Origin: Clostridia bacterium | Lineage (GTDB): Bacteria; Bacillota_A; Clostridia; Oscillospirales; Acutalibacteraceae | Reading direction: 5' to 3' | DNA: 35,903 bases | NCBI GenBank assembly: GCA_017547865.1 | Contig: JAFYOA010000271.1 | Span: 1-35,903, forward strand | Shown: positions 8,962 to 17,280 of the stretch, in pieces | Layout: every line of letters starts with the position of its first letter | Position numbering within the stretch: position 1 is the first letter of the stretch | Translations under genes and position numbers: made by a program | Notes under the pieces: model-generated | The model's input: the letters and a program-made list of their open reading frames with translations, nothing else | The model's database searches: none | What the model was told of the DNA's origin: nothing

Positions 8962-8999
8962 GCGAAATCCCGTGTTTTAAAAACAAAACACGATTCCGC
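8962..8999 (+). other. Intercistronic hairpin between glgB and glgC
   Basis: Perfect 8-base stem CGTGTTTT/AAAACACG (8971-8978 and 8985-8992, 6-base loop). It is extended outward by GCG-AAT pairing to GATT-CGC with a bulge and one mismatch. No T-run follows, so it is more likely an RNA processing or stability element than a terminator. The glgC ribosome binding site lies about 20 bases downstream. Confidence 0.45.
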
Positions 9000-9032
9000 G
9001 ATTGGATATAAAAATCAAGAGGAGGAAACCCA

Positions 9033-10241
9033 ATGTTACCTAAACAGGAAGTAGTGGCCATGCTGCTCGCCGGCGGACAGGGAAGCCGTCTGACCGTGCT
9101 GACCAAGAATATGGCCAAGCCTGCCGTTCCCTACGGCGGCAAGTACCGCATCATCGATTTCCCGCTGTCCAACTGCACCAACTCCGGCATTGAAGCCGTT
9201 GGTGTGCTGACCCAGTACCAGCCTCTGGAACTGAACGAGCACATCGGCACCGGCCAGCCCTGGGACCTGGACAGCATGTACGCCGGCGTGCATGTGCTGC
9301 CCCCCTACCAGCGTGCTACCGGTTCCGACTGGTACAAGGGCACTGCCAACGCCATTTATCAGAACATCAACTTCATCGAGCGTTATGATCCCGATTATGT
9401 CGTGATCCTCTCCGGTGACCACATCTACAAGATGGACTATTCCAAGATGGTGGAAGAACACAAGAAGAACAACGCCGACTGCACCATCGCCGTATACGAA
9501 GTTCCCATGGAAGAAGCCTCCCGCTTTGGTATTCTGAACACCAACCCCGACGGCTCCATCTATGAGTTCGACGAAAAGCCGAAGGTTCCGAAGTCCAACC
9601 AGGCCTCCATGGGTATTTATGTATTTACCTGGGAAAAGCTGCGCAAGTACCTGGTGGATGACGAAGCCAACCCCAACTCCAGCAATGACTTTGGTAAGGA
9701 CGTGCTGCCCGCCATGCTGAACGCCGGCGAGCGTATGTTTGCTTATCGTTTTGAAGGCTACTGGAAAGACGTGGGCACCATCGACAGTCTGTGGGAATCC
9801 AACATGGACCTGCTGGATCCCAACGTGCCGCTGGATCTCGCCGATCCCGACTGGAAGATTTATGCCCGTTCCCCGGTTATGCCTCCTCATTACATCGCCC
9901 CCGGTGCCGATGTGCAGAACTCCCTCATCAGCGAAGGCTGCATCGTGCACGGCAAGGTCGATTTCTCCGTTATCTTCCCCGGTTCCACCATCGCCTCCGG
10001 CGCTGTTGTGCGTGACTCCATCGTTATGCCCGGCTCTGTGATCGAAGAAGGCGCTGTGGTGCAGTATGCCATCATCGGCGAAGATGTTGTCGTGGGCAAA
10101 GAGAGCGTCATCGGCGCCCGCCCCGAAACTGTTGAAAACAAAGACGAATGGGGCGTGGCCGTGGTTGGCCCCGGCTGCGTGCTGGAACCCGGCACGAAGG
10201 TCGCTCCCAAAGATATGATCGGGAAAGGTGTGAAAGCATGA
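9033..10241 (+). CDS. glgC: Glucose-1-phosphate adenylyltransferase, catalytic subunit
   Basis: 402 aa. It makes ADP-glucose from glucose-1-phosphate and ATP, the committed step of bacterial glycogen synthesis. The nucleotidyltransferase core is intact: [23 protein letters not shown] (11-33) with the pyrophosphorylase signature, then [17 protein letters not shown] and [15 protein letters not shown] for substrate binding. The C-terminal third is a left-handed beta-helix built of hexapeptide-like repeats ([15 protein letters not shown] and similar). AGGAGG precedes the ATG. Its stop overlaps the glgD start as ATGA, a sign of translational coupling in the GlgC/GlgD complex known in Firmicutes. 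Codon use is strongly biased toward AAG, GGC and TTC, consistent with high expression. Confidence 0.96.
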   Translation: MLPKQEVVAMLLAGGQGSRLTVLTKNMAKPAVPYGGKYRIIDFPLSNCTNSGIEAVGVLTQYQPLELNEHIGTGQPWDLDSMYAGVHVLPPYQRATGSDWYKGTANAIYQNINFIERYDPDYVVILSGDHIYKMDYSKMVEEHKKNNADCTIAVYEVPMEEASRFGILNTNPDGSIYEFDEKPKVPKSNQASMGIYVFTWEKLRKYLVDDEANPNSSNDFGKDVLPAMLNAGERMFAYRFEGYWKDVGTIDSLWESNMDLLDPNVPLDLADPDWKIYARSPVMPPHYIAPGADVQNSLISEGCIVHGKVDFSVIFPGSTIASGAVVRDSIVMPGSVIEEGAVVQYAIIGEDVVVGKESVIGARPETVENKDEWGVAVVGPGCVLEPGTKVAPKDMIGKGVKA

Positions 10242-11347
10242 AAAGCAACAATATGACCGGTATCATCTTCGGTTACGTGCATGAAGAAGGCCTGCGCGAA
10301 CTCACCGGCAAGCGTATGATGGCCTCCATTCCCTTTGGCTGCCGTTATCGTGTCATCGATTTCACGGTTTCCAACATGGTCAACTCCGGCATGAACAAGA
10401 TCGGTATTGTGACCAACGAAAAGTACCATTCTCTGATGAACCACATTGGTTCCGGTAAGGCCTACGGCCTGGCCAGAAAGCGCGAAGGCCTGTTCCTGCT
10501 GCCTCCCTTCGGCACCGATAACATCGACGGCAACAAGGTGGAAGTGCTTCACTCCATCCAGCGTTTCATCAAGGATTCCCGCGATGAATACGTGCTGCTG
10601 GCCGACGTGGACATCATTGCCAACATCAACTACAACGCCATTCTCGAAAAGCACATCGAGTCCGGCGCCGATATCACCGCTGTGTACCGCCGCGGCCCCG
10701 CTCCTGCCGGCCGAAGCAACACTGTTTTCTCCATCGATGTGAACGATCGCATCAGCGAAGTGAAGGTGGGCAAAGATATTAAGGGCGTGTGCAACTATTC
10801 CATGGGCCTGTACATTATGAAGCGCACCCTGCTGCTGGAGCTGGTGGAAGACTGCATGAGCCACAGCGCTTATAATTTCGACCGCGATCTGATCCAGAAG
10901 AACGTCGCTCTGCAGCGCATTCTGGGCTACGAATACACCCACACTGCCTTTATCCTCTCCTCTACAGAAGAGTACTTTAAGGCCAACATGGCCCTGACCG
11001 ACCCCGCCGTGATGCGCAAGCTGTTTGATCCCAAGCGTCCCATCTACGCCAACGTGCGCGACGACATGCCCGCCAAGTACGGTCTGGGCTCTGACGTAAG
11101 CAACTGCGTGGTGGCCGACGGCTGCGTGATTGAAGGCGAAGTGGAAAACTGCGTGCTGTTCCGCGGTGTTAAGATCGGCAAGGGTTCCAAAGTGCGCAAC
11201 TGCGTGCTGATGCGTGACACCGTGATCGGCGAAAACTGCCGTATGGACAACGTGATCGTGGACAAAAACGTGAAGATCACCGAAGGCAAGACCCTGATCG
11301 GCGAAGCCTCTTACCCGGTGTACATCGGCAAGGGCAAGACTGTCTGA
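10238..11347 (+). CDS. glgD: Glucose-1-phosphate adenylyltransferase, regulatory subunit
   Basis: 369 aa, starting at the ATG that overlaps the glgC stop by 4 bases. It is a paralog of GlgC with the same order of nucleotidyltransferase domain and beta-helix. The pyrophosphate-binding signature is degraded: at the position of [10 protein letters not shown] it reads [30 protein letters not shown] is retained. In Firmicutes GlgD is known to lack catalysis by itself and to tune the GlgC/GlgD hetero-oligomer, which fits this sequence. The C-terminal repeats include [19 protein letters not shown]. Codon bias is as strong as in glgC. The gene is followed after 22 bases by the beta-helix gene. Confidence 0.95.
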   Translation: MKSNNMTGIIFGYVHEEGLRELTGKRMMASIPFGCRYRVIDFTVSNMVNSGMNKIGIVTNEKYHSLMNHIGSGKAYGLARKREGLFLLPPFGTDNIDGNKVEVLHSIQRFIKDSRDEYVLLADVDIIANINYNAILEKHIESGADITAVYRRGPAPAGRSNTVFSIDVNDRISEVKVGKDIKGVCNYSMGLYIMKRTLLLELVEDCMSHSAYNFDRDLIQKNVALQRILGYEYTHTAFILSSTEEYFKANMALTDPAVMRKLFDPKRPIYANVRDDMPAKYGLGSDVSNCVVADGCVIEGEVENCVLFRGVKIGKGSKVRNCVLMRDTVIGENCRMDNVIVDKNVKITEGKTLIGEASYPVYIGKGKTV

Positions 11348-11369
11348 TCGTTCGAACGGAGGGAACACC

Positions 11370-12611
11370 ATGCAGTATCAGTTGTACGGCGACGGTATTC
11401 ATGATGATTACCCGGCCATTCAGGAAATGATTGACAGCGGTACGTGCGAAGTGACACTCCCTGTGCCGAGAGTATGCTACCGTCTCTCCAAAACGTTGAC
11501 ACTCCCGTCCAATTTCCGACTTGTACTTCCCCGCTACGCAAAAATCCGGCTTATGGATGGAGCAAACTGCTTCATGCTTGCCAACAAAACGGTGGAAAAG
11601 TACAGTCTTAAGACGGATAATTTGAGCCATGAAATGTTTTGGTTTTACGATGCTTATTCAAACGAGCCGGAGGACACCGCACAAAACATAGAAGTAACAG
11701 GCGGCATCTGGGATTTTAACAATCTCGGCCAAAACCAAAACCCCAGTGTTACAGGAAAGTTTGAACCTGCCCATTACACAGGCTTCGGTATGCTCTTTTA
11801 CAATGTAAAAGGGCTGAAGCTTTCCAATTTAACGCTGAAAGACCCTGTTACATTTTCCGTTACGCTTGATACTGTTTCTTACTTTACCGTAGAGAACATC
11901 ACCTTCGATTACAATTACGGCAACCCGAAAGCCGTATCCATGGATGGCATTCACCTGGCGGGCAACTGCCACTACGGTGTGCTGCGCAACCTGAAAGGTG
12001 CCTGCTACGATGACCTGGTCGCCCTCAACGCAGACGAGGGTTCCAACGGTCCCATCACCAACATTGAAATTAACGGGATCTTTGCAGAGGACTGCCATTC
12101 CGCCGTCCGCCTGCTCACGGTGCTCCACCCTGTGGAGAAGATCACCATTTCTAATGTGTTCGGGACATATTATCAGTTTGCCATTGGATTCACACGGTTC
12201 GGCCACTACGACGGCAACGGCTATTTCGATGCTGTCACTTTGGATAAGATCCATGTATCCAAGGCAGTGCGCCATTCCATTTACTGCAAAGACGACGCAC
12301 GTGTACGTCCCCTCATCAATTTCGAGCCGGGCGTACGCGTGAAAAGCCTGAAAATCTCCAATTTCCACCGCAGAGAAGAAAACACTCCTATCTGCACCCT
12401 GGGACTGGAAGACCGCACGACCATACAGCACCTGCTGCTCGATACGGTCTCCACGGAGAACAAAACAGGCGAGGTTATGCCTCTTGTTCAGTTGTACCCG
12501 GAAAGCCGGATTGAAACGCTGACTCTTCGCAGCGTGAACACCAACGGCGATCCCCGCATTGTCAGCGAGGGAACCGTGGATACACTGCGGGATGAAGATG
12601 CCAACGGCTAA
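11370..12611 (+). CDS. Cytoplasmic right-handed beta-helix protein, pectate lyase 3/GH28-like
   Basis: 413 aa. GGAGGGAA lies 6 bases before the ATG. The N-terminus YGDGIHDDYPAIQEMIDSG (6-24) is the hallmark of the pectate_lyase_3 superfamily, and the body consists of beta-helix rungs (LSNLTL, VENITF, ITNIEINGI, VEKITISNV, VKSLKISNF). SMDGIHLAG (190-198) and CYDDLVALN (212-220) correspond to the NTDG and G-DD catalytic positions of GH28 polygalacturonases; the later GHG and RIK motifs were not found. There is no signal peptide or membrane anchor, so it is probably cytoplasmic. It lies inside the glycogen operon, between glgD and glgA, and its codon use is visibly less biased than that of its neighbours. 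It may act on an intracellular glucan or glycoside, or may have been inserted without functional link; I do not assign a reaction. Confidence 0.78.
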   Translation: MQYQLYGDGIHDDYPAIQEMIDSGTCEVTLPVPRVCYRLSKTLTLPSNFRLVLPRYAKIRLMDGANCFMLANKTVEKYSLKTDNLSHEMFWFYDAYSNEPEDTAQNIEVTGGIWDFNNLGQNQNPSVTGKFEPAHYTGFGMLFYNVKGLKLSNLTLKDPVTFSVTLDTVSYFTVENITFDYNYGNPKAVSMDGIHLAGNCHYGVLRNLKGACYDDLVALNADEGSNGPITNIEINGIFAEDCHSAVRLLTVLHPVEKITISNVFGTYYQFAIGFTRFGHYDGNGYFDAVTLDKIHVSKAVRHSIYCKDDARVRPLINFEPGVRVKSLKISNFHRREENTPICTLGLEDRTTIQHLLLDTVSTENKTGEVMPLVQLYPESRIETLTLRSVNTNGDPRIVSEGTVDTLRDEDANG

Positions 12612-12663
12612 GTTCCATCCCCAAAAACGAAACAACACCATTGATTATACGAGGAATTGCTGT

Positions 12664-14094
12664 ATGAAAGTATTGTATTGCGCCAGTGAAGCGCTTCCCT
12701 TTGCCGCAACGGGCGGCCTGGCCGATGTGGCCGGCTCTCTTCCCGCTGCCCTGCGCCGCCGTCTCATCGGCTGCCGTGTGGTGATTCCGCTGTACGCTTC
12801 TGTTCCCCAGGAGCTGCGCGACACCATGACCTTCGTTACCAGCATCAGTGTTCCCGTGGCATGGCGCCGCCAGTACTGCGGGATTTACGAAGCCAAATAC
12901 AACGGCGTGACCTACTACCTGCTGGATAACCAGTATTATTTCCGCCGCGAAGGTGGCTTCTACGGCCATTTCGACGACGCCGAACGCTTTGCGTTCTTCT
13001 CCCGCGCCGTGATCGAAATGCTGCCCCACATCGATTTCAAGCCCGACGTCATCAATGCCAACGACTGGCAGCTGGCGCTGGTGCCCATCTATTTCCACCT
13101 CTTCTATGCCAATAACGATTGGTACAAGGGCATTAAGGTTCTCTTTACCATTCACAACATTCAGTACCAGGGCAAGTACGGCTTCGAGATCATGGAAGAC
13201 GTGTTCGGCATTCCCGCCGCACAGAAAGATCTGGTTGCCTTTGATGACTGCCTGAACCTGATGAAGGGTGCCATCGAGACCGCTCACCGTGTTTCTACCG
13301 TGAGCCCCACCTACGCAGAAGAAATTCTGGATCCCTGGTTCTCCCACGGCCTGCACACCATTCTGGAGCAGCGCAAGTGGAAGCTCTCCGGTATCCTCAA
13401 CGGCATTGACGTGGATTCTCACAACTGCGAAACCGACAAGCAGATTCCGCAAAACTTCACCGCCGAAGACCTTTCCGGCAAGGCTGTGTGCAAGCAGTAC
13501 CTGCAGGAACGCCTGGGTCTGGAGCAGAACCCGGATGTTCCCCTGGTGGGCATGGTTTCCCGTCTGGTCTCTCACAAGGGTCTGGACCTGGTGAAGGCTG
13601 TGCTGGACCAGGTGATGAACACCACCAATATGCAGTTTGCCGTGCTGGGCAGCGGCGATTACGAGTACGAAGCCTTCTTCCGTGAGATGGCTGCCCGTTA
13701 TCCCGGCCGCTTCAGCGCCACCATCGGCTTTATCCCGGAACTTTCCCGCAAGATTTACGCCGGTGCAGACCTGTTCCTGATGCCCAGTAAGAGCGAACCC
13801 TGCGGTCTTTCCCAGATGATCGCTCTGCGCTACGGCACCCTGCCCATCGTCCGTGAAACCGGCGGTCTGAAGGACTCCATTCACGACTGCGGCGACGGCG
13901 AAGGCAACGGCTTCACCTTTAAGACCTACAACGCCGACGACATGGCTGATGCCATGTACCGCGCTGTGGCCGCTTATGAGAATAAGGACCTGCGCGTTGA
14001 GCTGACCAAGCGTGCCATTCTGTGCGACAACAGCTGGGGCCGCTCCGCCAACGAATACATCCGCCTCTACAAGCAGATGATCGCCGAAGACTAA
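12664..14094 (+). CDS. glgA: Glycogen synthase (ADP-glucose, GT5)
   Basis: 476 aa. GAGGAATT precedes the ATG at 12664; longer upstream frames overlap the previous gene. It extends glycogen chains from ADP-glucose. The GT-B fold is recognisable: CASEALPFAATGGLADVAG at the N-terminus, ANDWQLALVP, FTIHNIQYQGKYGF, VSPTYAEEI, GILNGID, and the C-terminal nucleotide-binding region with MPSKSEPCGLSQMIALRYGT, where the EPCGL glutamate is catalytic. The residue corresponding to the conserved Lys15 of the KTGGL motif in E. coli GlgA is Ala15. It is the last gene of the operon, 52 bases after the beta-helix gene, and is followed by a clear terminator. Confidence 0.95.
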   Translation: MKVLYCASEALPFAATGGLADVAGSLPAALRRRLIGCRVVIPLYASVPQELRDTMTFVTSISVPVAWRRQYCGIYEAKYNGVTYYLLDNQYYFRREGGFYGHFDDAERFAFFSRAVIEMLPHIDFKPDVINANDWQLALVPIYFHLFYANNDWYKGIKVLFTIHNIQYQGKYGFEIMEDVFGIPAAQKDLVAFDDCLNLMKGAIETAHRVSTVSPTYAEEILDPWFSHGLHTILEQRKWKLSGILNGIDVDSHNCETDKQIPQNFTAEDLSGKAVCKQYLQERLGLEQNPDVPLVGMVSRLVSHKGLDLVKAVLDQVMNTTNMQFAVLGSGDYEYEAFFREMAARYPGRFSATIGFIPELSRKIYAGADLFLMPSKSEPCGLSQMIALRYGTLPIVRETGGLKDSIHDCGDGEGNGFTFKTYNADDMADAMYRAVAAYENKDLRVELTKRAILCDNSWGRSANEYIRLYKQMIAED

Positions 14095-14107
14095 GCTAAT
14101 ACATGCA

Positions 14108-14141
14108 AGAGCCTCTGTGGAAACGCAGGGGCTCTTTTTTT
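14108..14141 (+). terminator. Intrinsic terminator of the glycogen operon
   Basis: A 12-base stem AGAGCCTCTGTG/CGCAGGGGCTCT (14108-14119 and 14124-14135, with G-U pairs) closes on GAAA and is followed by a run of seven T. Confidence 0.93.
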
Positions 14142-14215
14142 GCGGGAAAGCCGGGTGCTGAATTTCCGTAAGCGACCGCGGCGTAAGTTTCTCCTGCGTT
14201 GTGGTAACGTAAAAG

Positions 14216-14623
14216 TTTCGTCCACCTTTTCAAAGGTGGCGGGTCGTTAGGGCAGCGCCCTGACCCGTGTCCCGCAGGACACGGAACCCCTTGCCATAGA
14301 AGCGCTCGGGAAAGGGTGAATCTGAAGTTCGCGCAAGCGCGACCTTCTGTGCAAGTTTGCGTTTAACGCAAACTTGAAAGGGAGAAAGCTTGCTTTCGAC
14401 CGAACCTGCAAGAGAGGGACTCCCCTTTAATAAACCCTTGCCGGTGTGTAATTTTTAGGAAACGATACGATCGCACCCCACGCAGTGGGTGCTTCAAGGG
14501 AGGCAGACAAAGCCTCTGCGTATGAGAAGACGGTACGATGCAAGCATCGTACCCTACAGGGTGGCTCTGAATAAAGCCCTTGCTGATTTATGCGGGCGGC
14601 CAATGACCGCCCTTACAGGGTAC
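14216..14623. repeat. Gene-free mosaic of short hairpins
   Basis: The whole stretch 14142-14745 holds no credible gene. At least nine hairpins follow one another: 14222-14239 (8 bp, perfect), 14241-14266 (5+5 bp with bulge), 14265-14284 (8 bp, perfect, loop CGCA), 14324-14347 (6+4 bp), 14352-14376 (10 bp, perfect), 14384-14397 (6 bp, perfect), 14473-14492 (8 bp with one bulge), 14532-14553 (10 bp, perfect) and 14594-14612 (6 bp). Arms 14377-14384 and 14420-14428 can also close around the sixth. None has a T-run. The pattern suggests an accumulation of dispersed palindromic repeats rather than one RNA gene, but a structured transcript is not excluded. Confidence 0.6.
14532..14558. repeat. Palindromic repeat with CCCTACA tail, copy 1
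   Basis: A perfect 10-base stem GGTACGATGC/GCATCGTACC with loop AA ends in CCCTACA. It is nearly the same as the element at 17281-17307. A third, weaker relative with stem GGGCGG/CCGCCC and tail CCCTTACA lies at 14594-14617. Confidence 0.65.
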
Positions 14624-14708
14624 GTTGGGGTATAGAACTTTCCGGTTTGCGCAGACCAAAACTTTTACATTACACAGAAACTACAAGCCCCACAATTTTC
14701 CTTTTTTG

Positions 14709-14717
14709 TGCTATAAT
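14709..14717 (+). promoter_or_regulatory. Extended -10 promoter of the HAD gene
   Basis: TGCTATAAT is identical to the extended -10 before the lipoprotein gene at 4762. It lies 28 bases before the HAD start codon. No good -35 is visible. Confidence 0.6.
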
Positions 14718-14745
14718 AGTCCCATCACACCTTTGGAGGTGCCCC

Positions 14746-15459
14746 ATGAAAGGCTTTGTTTTTGATTTGGACAACACTCTCTTTGATCGTTACGCCACTC
14801 TTTCGGCCATCATCATTGAGAATTTCGAGACCATCCGCCCGTACATCAACCCTGTTTACACCGCCGCCGAGGCCGCAGAACACTTCTGCCGCACCGAAAG
14901 CCTTTATCTTCACCTGGGCCAGGGCTGGAACTCCCTTTACCAAATCCTGGTACAGGAGCGCTTCTTCCACCCGAATAACATCCCCACCGCGGAATTCTTC
15001 ATTGGTTTTATTATGCAGGGCTACCTGAAGATCGGGATCAACTTCCCCTTTATCTTCGACCTGCTGGAAGAGATAAAAAGCAAGGGCTACAAGCTGGGCA
15101 TCATCACCAACGGCAAGCGCGCCCTGCAGCAGGGCAAACTGGATCTGCTTGGCATTGAATCTTACTTTGATACCGTGGTGATCTCCGGCGATTACGCTGC
15201 CCTGCGCTGCGGCGACGAAGGCAACCAAAGCTTCTACAAGCCCAACCCCGACCTCTTCCGCTACACCGCCGAACTGCTGGGCGAACGCCCGGAAGACCTT
15301 TATTTTGTGGGCGACAACGCCGAAAATGATGTGGTGGGTTCCCGCAATGCCGGTTTTGTGCCCATTTGGGTAAAATCCCGCAGCCCGTGGGCGCTCTCTA
15401 TGGAGGATTTTCCGGAAATCGTGGTGCAGGATATCTCTGAACTGCGGAAATTTTTGTAA
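14746..15459 (+). CDS. HAD superfamily hydrolase
   Basis: 237 aa. TTGGAGGTG lies just before the ATG at 14746; an open frame reaching back to 14590 is non-coding upstream sequence. All four HAD motifs are present: FDLDNTLFD (Asp7 nucleophile, Asp9), IITNG with the motif II threonine, YKPNPDLF with the motif III lysine, and FVGDNAENDVVG with the motif IV acidic residues. The insert between motifs I and II is a helical cap of the C1 type. Such enzymes are cytoplasmic phosphatases of sugar phosphates, nucleotides or phosphoglycolate; the substrate is unknown. The gene precedes a co-directional group that includes L-rhamnose mutarotase, but a possible promoter at 15489 separates them. Confidence 0.92.
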   Translation: MKGFVFDLDNTLFDRYATLSAIIIENFETIRPYINPVYTAAEAAEHFCRTESLYLHLGQGWNSLYQILVQERFFHPNNIPTAEFFIGFIMQGYLKIGINFPFIFDLLEEIKSKGYKLGIITNGKRALQQGKLDLLGIESYFDTVVISGDYAALRCGDEGNQSFYKPNPDLFRYTAELLGERPEDLYFVGDNAENDVVGSRNAGFVPIWVKSRSPWALSMEDFPEIVVQDISELRKFL

Positions 15460-15488
15460 AGCGTGTACTGAACCGGCCCATGTGTGCC

Positions 15489-15494
15489 TATAAT
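15489..15494 (+). promoter_or_regulatory. Possible -10 box before the unknown membrane gene
   Basis: TATAAT lies 31 bases before the ATG at 15526, between the HAD gene and the next. No matching -35 is visible. It argues against the GTG start at 15484, which would place this box inside the coding region. Confidence 0.35.
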
Positions 15495-15525
15495 GAAAGT
15501 GAATGCACACGAAAAGGAGAAGCGC

Positions 15526-16143
15526 ATGAAAAAATTTTTGCTTTTCTGCGGGTGCGTGCTGGCCCTTTTGCTGGGCGGCGCTGCCCTGCTGTATACCAAT
15601 CTCACCGCCGAAACCGCACCGGCCCTGCCCCGGGAAGAGCTGGATTCTGCCCTGACCGGGCAGGTGGCACGCGCGGTTCTTACCGGAGAAGAAGTGGCGC
15701 TGACCCAGGGGCAATTGAACGCATTGCTTGACCTGCTGCCCGCAGAATACAGCCAAAACCTGCTGGGCATGGAACTTACCGGCGAAAATACAGGCGCCTT
15801 GTGGGGCCGCACAGAGCTTTTTGGAAGCACCTGCCACCTGCGGGGCGAGCTCCGCTTTTCTTTTGAACCCGAAACCGCCGCCCTGTGCTGCACAATAGAA
15901 AAACTGCAGATTGGCCGGGTGACGGTGCCGGAAAAACTGGTGCCCCTGCTGCTGGAAGAATACTTGCACGGGCTTGATTTTTCCGGCAAAAGCATTATAA
16001 TCAAAGGGAACGATATTGCCCGCGCCGCCCTGCATACCGAGGCTGCGGTGATTCAAAACCTGCGCTGCGACGAAACCGCGGTGTACCTTACACCGGCCGA
16101 TGCCGGCAGCCTGCTGGGGTATTTTATGGGCAAAAATTTTTAA
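15526..16143 (+). CDS. Membrane-anchored exported protein of unknown function
   Basis: 205 aa. AAAAGGAG precedes the ATG at 15526. An uncleaved signal anchor MKKFLLFCGCVLALLLGGAA is followed by an extracytoplasmic domain of about 180 residues. The text VALTQGQLNALLDLLP (51-66), alternating short beta-like stretches and LQIGRVTVPEKLVPLLL resemble the layout of DUF2140/YpmS-type proteins, in which a ligand-binding beta sheet follows an N-terminal anchor. This is a weak resemblance judged by eye. There are no catalytic motifs. L-rhamnose mutarotase starts 17 bases downstream, so the two are likely co-transcribed. Confidence 0.72.
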   Translation: MKKFLLFCGCVLALLLGGAALLYTNLTAETAPALPREELDSALTGQVARAVLTGEEVALTQGQLNALLDLLPAEYSQNLLGMELTGENTGALWGRTELFGSTCHLRGELRFSFEPETAALCCTIEKLQIGRVTVPEKLVPLLLEEYLHGLDFSGKSIIIKGNDIARAALHTEAAVIQNLRCDETAVYLTPADAGSLLGYFMGKNF

Positions 16144-16160
16144 ACACGGAGGAATTGACA

Positions 16161-16478
16161 ATGGAAAGATACGCATGGAAAGGCCACGTTCTGAATGGCC
16201 AGCTGGAAGAATACAAGCGCCGCCACGATGAAATTTGGCCGGAAATGAAGGAACTGCTGAAGTCCGCCGGCATCTGCAACTATTCCATCTGGAACGTTGG
16301 CGATGAGCTGTTCGGCTACTATGAATGCGAAAAAGGCAGAGAATTTGCCGCCAAGACCCAGGGCGCAAGCCCGGTGGTGGCCCGCTGGAACGAATACATG
16401 AAGGACATTCTCGCCCTGGAAATGGACCCGGAAACCGGCGCCCAGGCCAAGCTGGTGGAAGTCTTCCGCCTGGACTAA
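16161..16478 (+). CDS. rhaM: L-rhamnose mutarotase
   Basis: 105 aa, the usual size of the family. The ATG at 16161 has GGAGG 8 bases upstream; a TTG two codons earlier is less likely. It interconverts the alpha and beta anomers of L-rhamnose in the cytoplasm. It matches the known E. coli protein across its length, for example YKRRHDEIWPEMKELLKSAGICNYSIW (18-44), where His22 corresponds to the active-site histidine, and VVARWNEYMKDIL near 74-86. No other rhamnose catabolic gene is nearby. The GNAT gene begins one base after its stop codon, so translation of the two is probably coupled. Confidence 0.9.
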   Translation: MERYAWKGHVLNGQLEEYKRRHDEIWPEMKELLKSAGICNYSIWNVGDELFGYYECEKGREFAAKTQGASPVVARWNEYMKDILALEMDPETGAQAKLVEVFRLD

Positions 16479-16479
16479 G

Positions 16480-17217
16480 ATGGACGACATTCGCATTGAA
16501 GTGGTGAACCCGCAGGATGCAGCGGAACTTTTGGCCATTTACGCCCCCTACGTGGAAACCACCACCATTACGTTTGAATACGACGTGCCTACCCTGCAGG
16601 ATTTTACCGGCCGGGTGGAAAGCACGCTGCCCAAGTACCCCTACCTGAAAGCCGTGCGCGGCGAAGAGATTCTCGGCTATGCCTATGCCGGAGCGTTCCA
16701 CGTGCGGGCGGCCTACGGCTGGGCGGCCACCGCCAGCATTTATGTGCGGCAGGATGCCCGCCGCGGCGGGCTGGGCAGAATGCTCTACACTGCGCTGGAA
16801 GAGCACCTGCGCCGCCAGGGAATTGTGGAGCTGTTTGCCTGCATTACATACCCCAACCCGGACAGCATCGCCTTCCACGAGCGTATGGGCTACCGCACGG
16901 TGGGGCACTATGACCGCTGCGGCTATAAATTCGGCCGCTGGCTGGACGTGGTGTGGATGCAGAAAGAACTGCGCCCCCACGCGGGCGAACCTGCCCCGGT
17001 GCTGCCTTTCCCGGTGGAAGAAGAACTGACCGGCCTGGCAGAAAAATTCACCCAAAGCGGGTGGGAACTGCTGGCCGCCCCGGCCGCACACTGGCTACAA
17101 ACCGGTGACAACCGCACCGACCTGCTTACCGCCCTGGAAGAAGCCGACCGCCAATGCGGCAGCTACGGCTGCGAATTCGACCCGCTGTACAAGCGCGCAC
17201 TGGAATTGCTGAAATAA
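16480..17217 (+). CDS. GNAT N-acetyltransferase (phosphinothricin/amino-acid type) with C-terminal extension
   Basis: 245 aa. The ATG follows the rhaM stop by one base and probably depends on coupling, since the upstream ribosome binding site would lie inside rhaM. Residues 1-165 match the MnaT/phosphinothricin N-acetyltransferase family: IYAPYVETTTITFEY (20-34), ASIYVRQDARRGGLGRML (85-102, acetyl-CoA loop) and NPDSIAFHERMGYRTVGH (126-143). These enzymes acetylate the amino group of compounds such as phosphinothricin or methionine sulfone. Residues 166-245 are an extra domain not usual in the family, ending in ADRQCGSYGCEFDPLYKRAL, which I do not recognise. The gene is followed directly by a terminator. 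Confidence 0.88.
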   Translation: MDDIRIEVVNPQDAAELLAIYAPYVETTTITFEYDVPTLQDFTGRVESTLPKYPYLKAVRGEEILGYAYAGAFHVRAAYGWAATASIYVRQDARRGGLGRMLYTALEEHLRRQGIVELFACITYPNPDSIAFHERMGYRTVGHYDRCGYKFGRWLDVVWMQKELRPHAGEPAPVLPFPVEEELTGLAEKFTQSGWELLAAPAAHWLQTGDNRTDLLTALEEADRQCGSYGCEFDPLYKRALELLK

Positions 17218-17221
17218 AACA

Positions 17222-17260
17222 AAAAAGAGCTTTCACAAAAATGTGAGAGCTCTTTTTATT
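17222..17260. terminator. Bidirectional intrinsic terminator
   Basis: A 16-base stem (17222-17237 and 17242-17257, one G-U pair) closes on loop AAAA. T-runs are present on both strands because the outer stem is A-run against T-run. It ends the GNAT unit on the plus strand and can also stop the mutS2/sialidase unit on the minus strand. Confidence 0.92.
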
Positions 17261-17280
17261 TGCGCAAGTAAAAAGTAAAC

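Noticed and set aside
14216..14623. CRISPR array or tRNA cluster
   Set aside because: The hairpins differ in sequence and spacing, with no constant repeat or spacers, and no cloverleaf or CCA-ending acceptor stem was found.
14725..17091. A 788-residue open frame on the minus strand
   Set aside because: It runs antisense through four recognisable plus-strand genes and shows no family signature.
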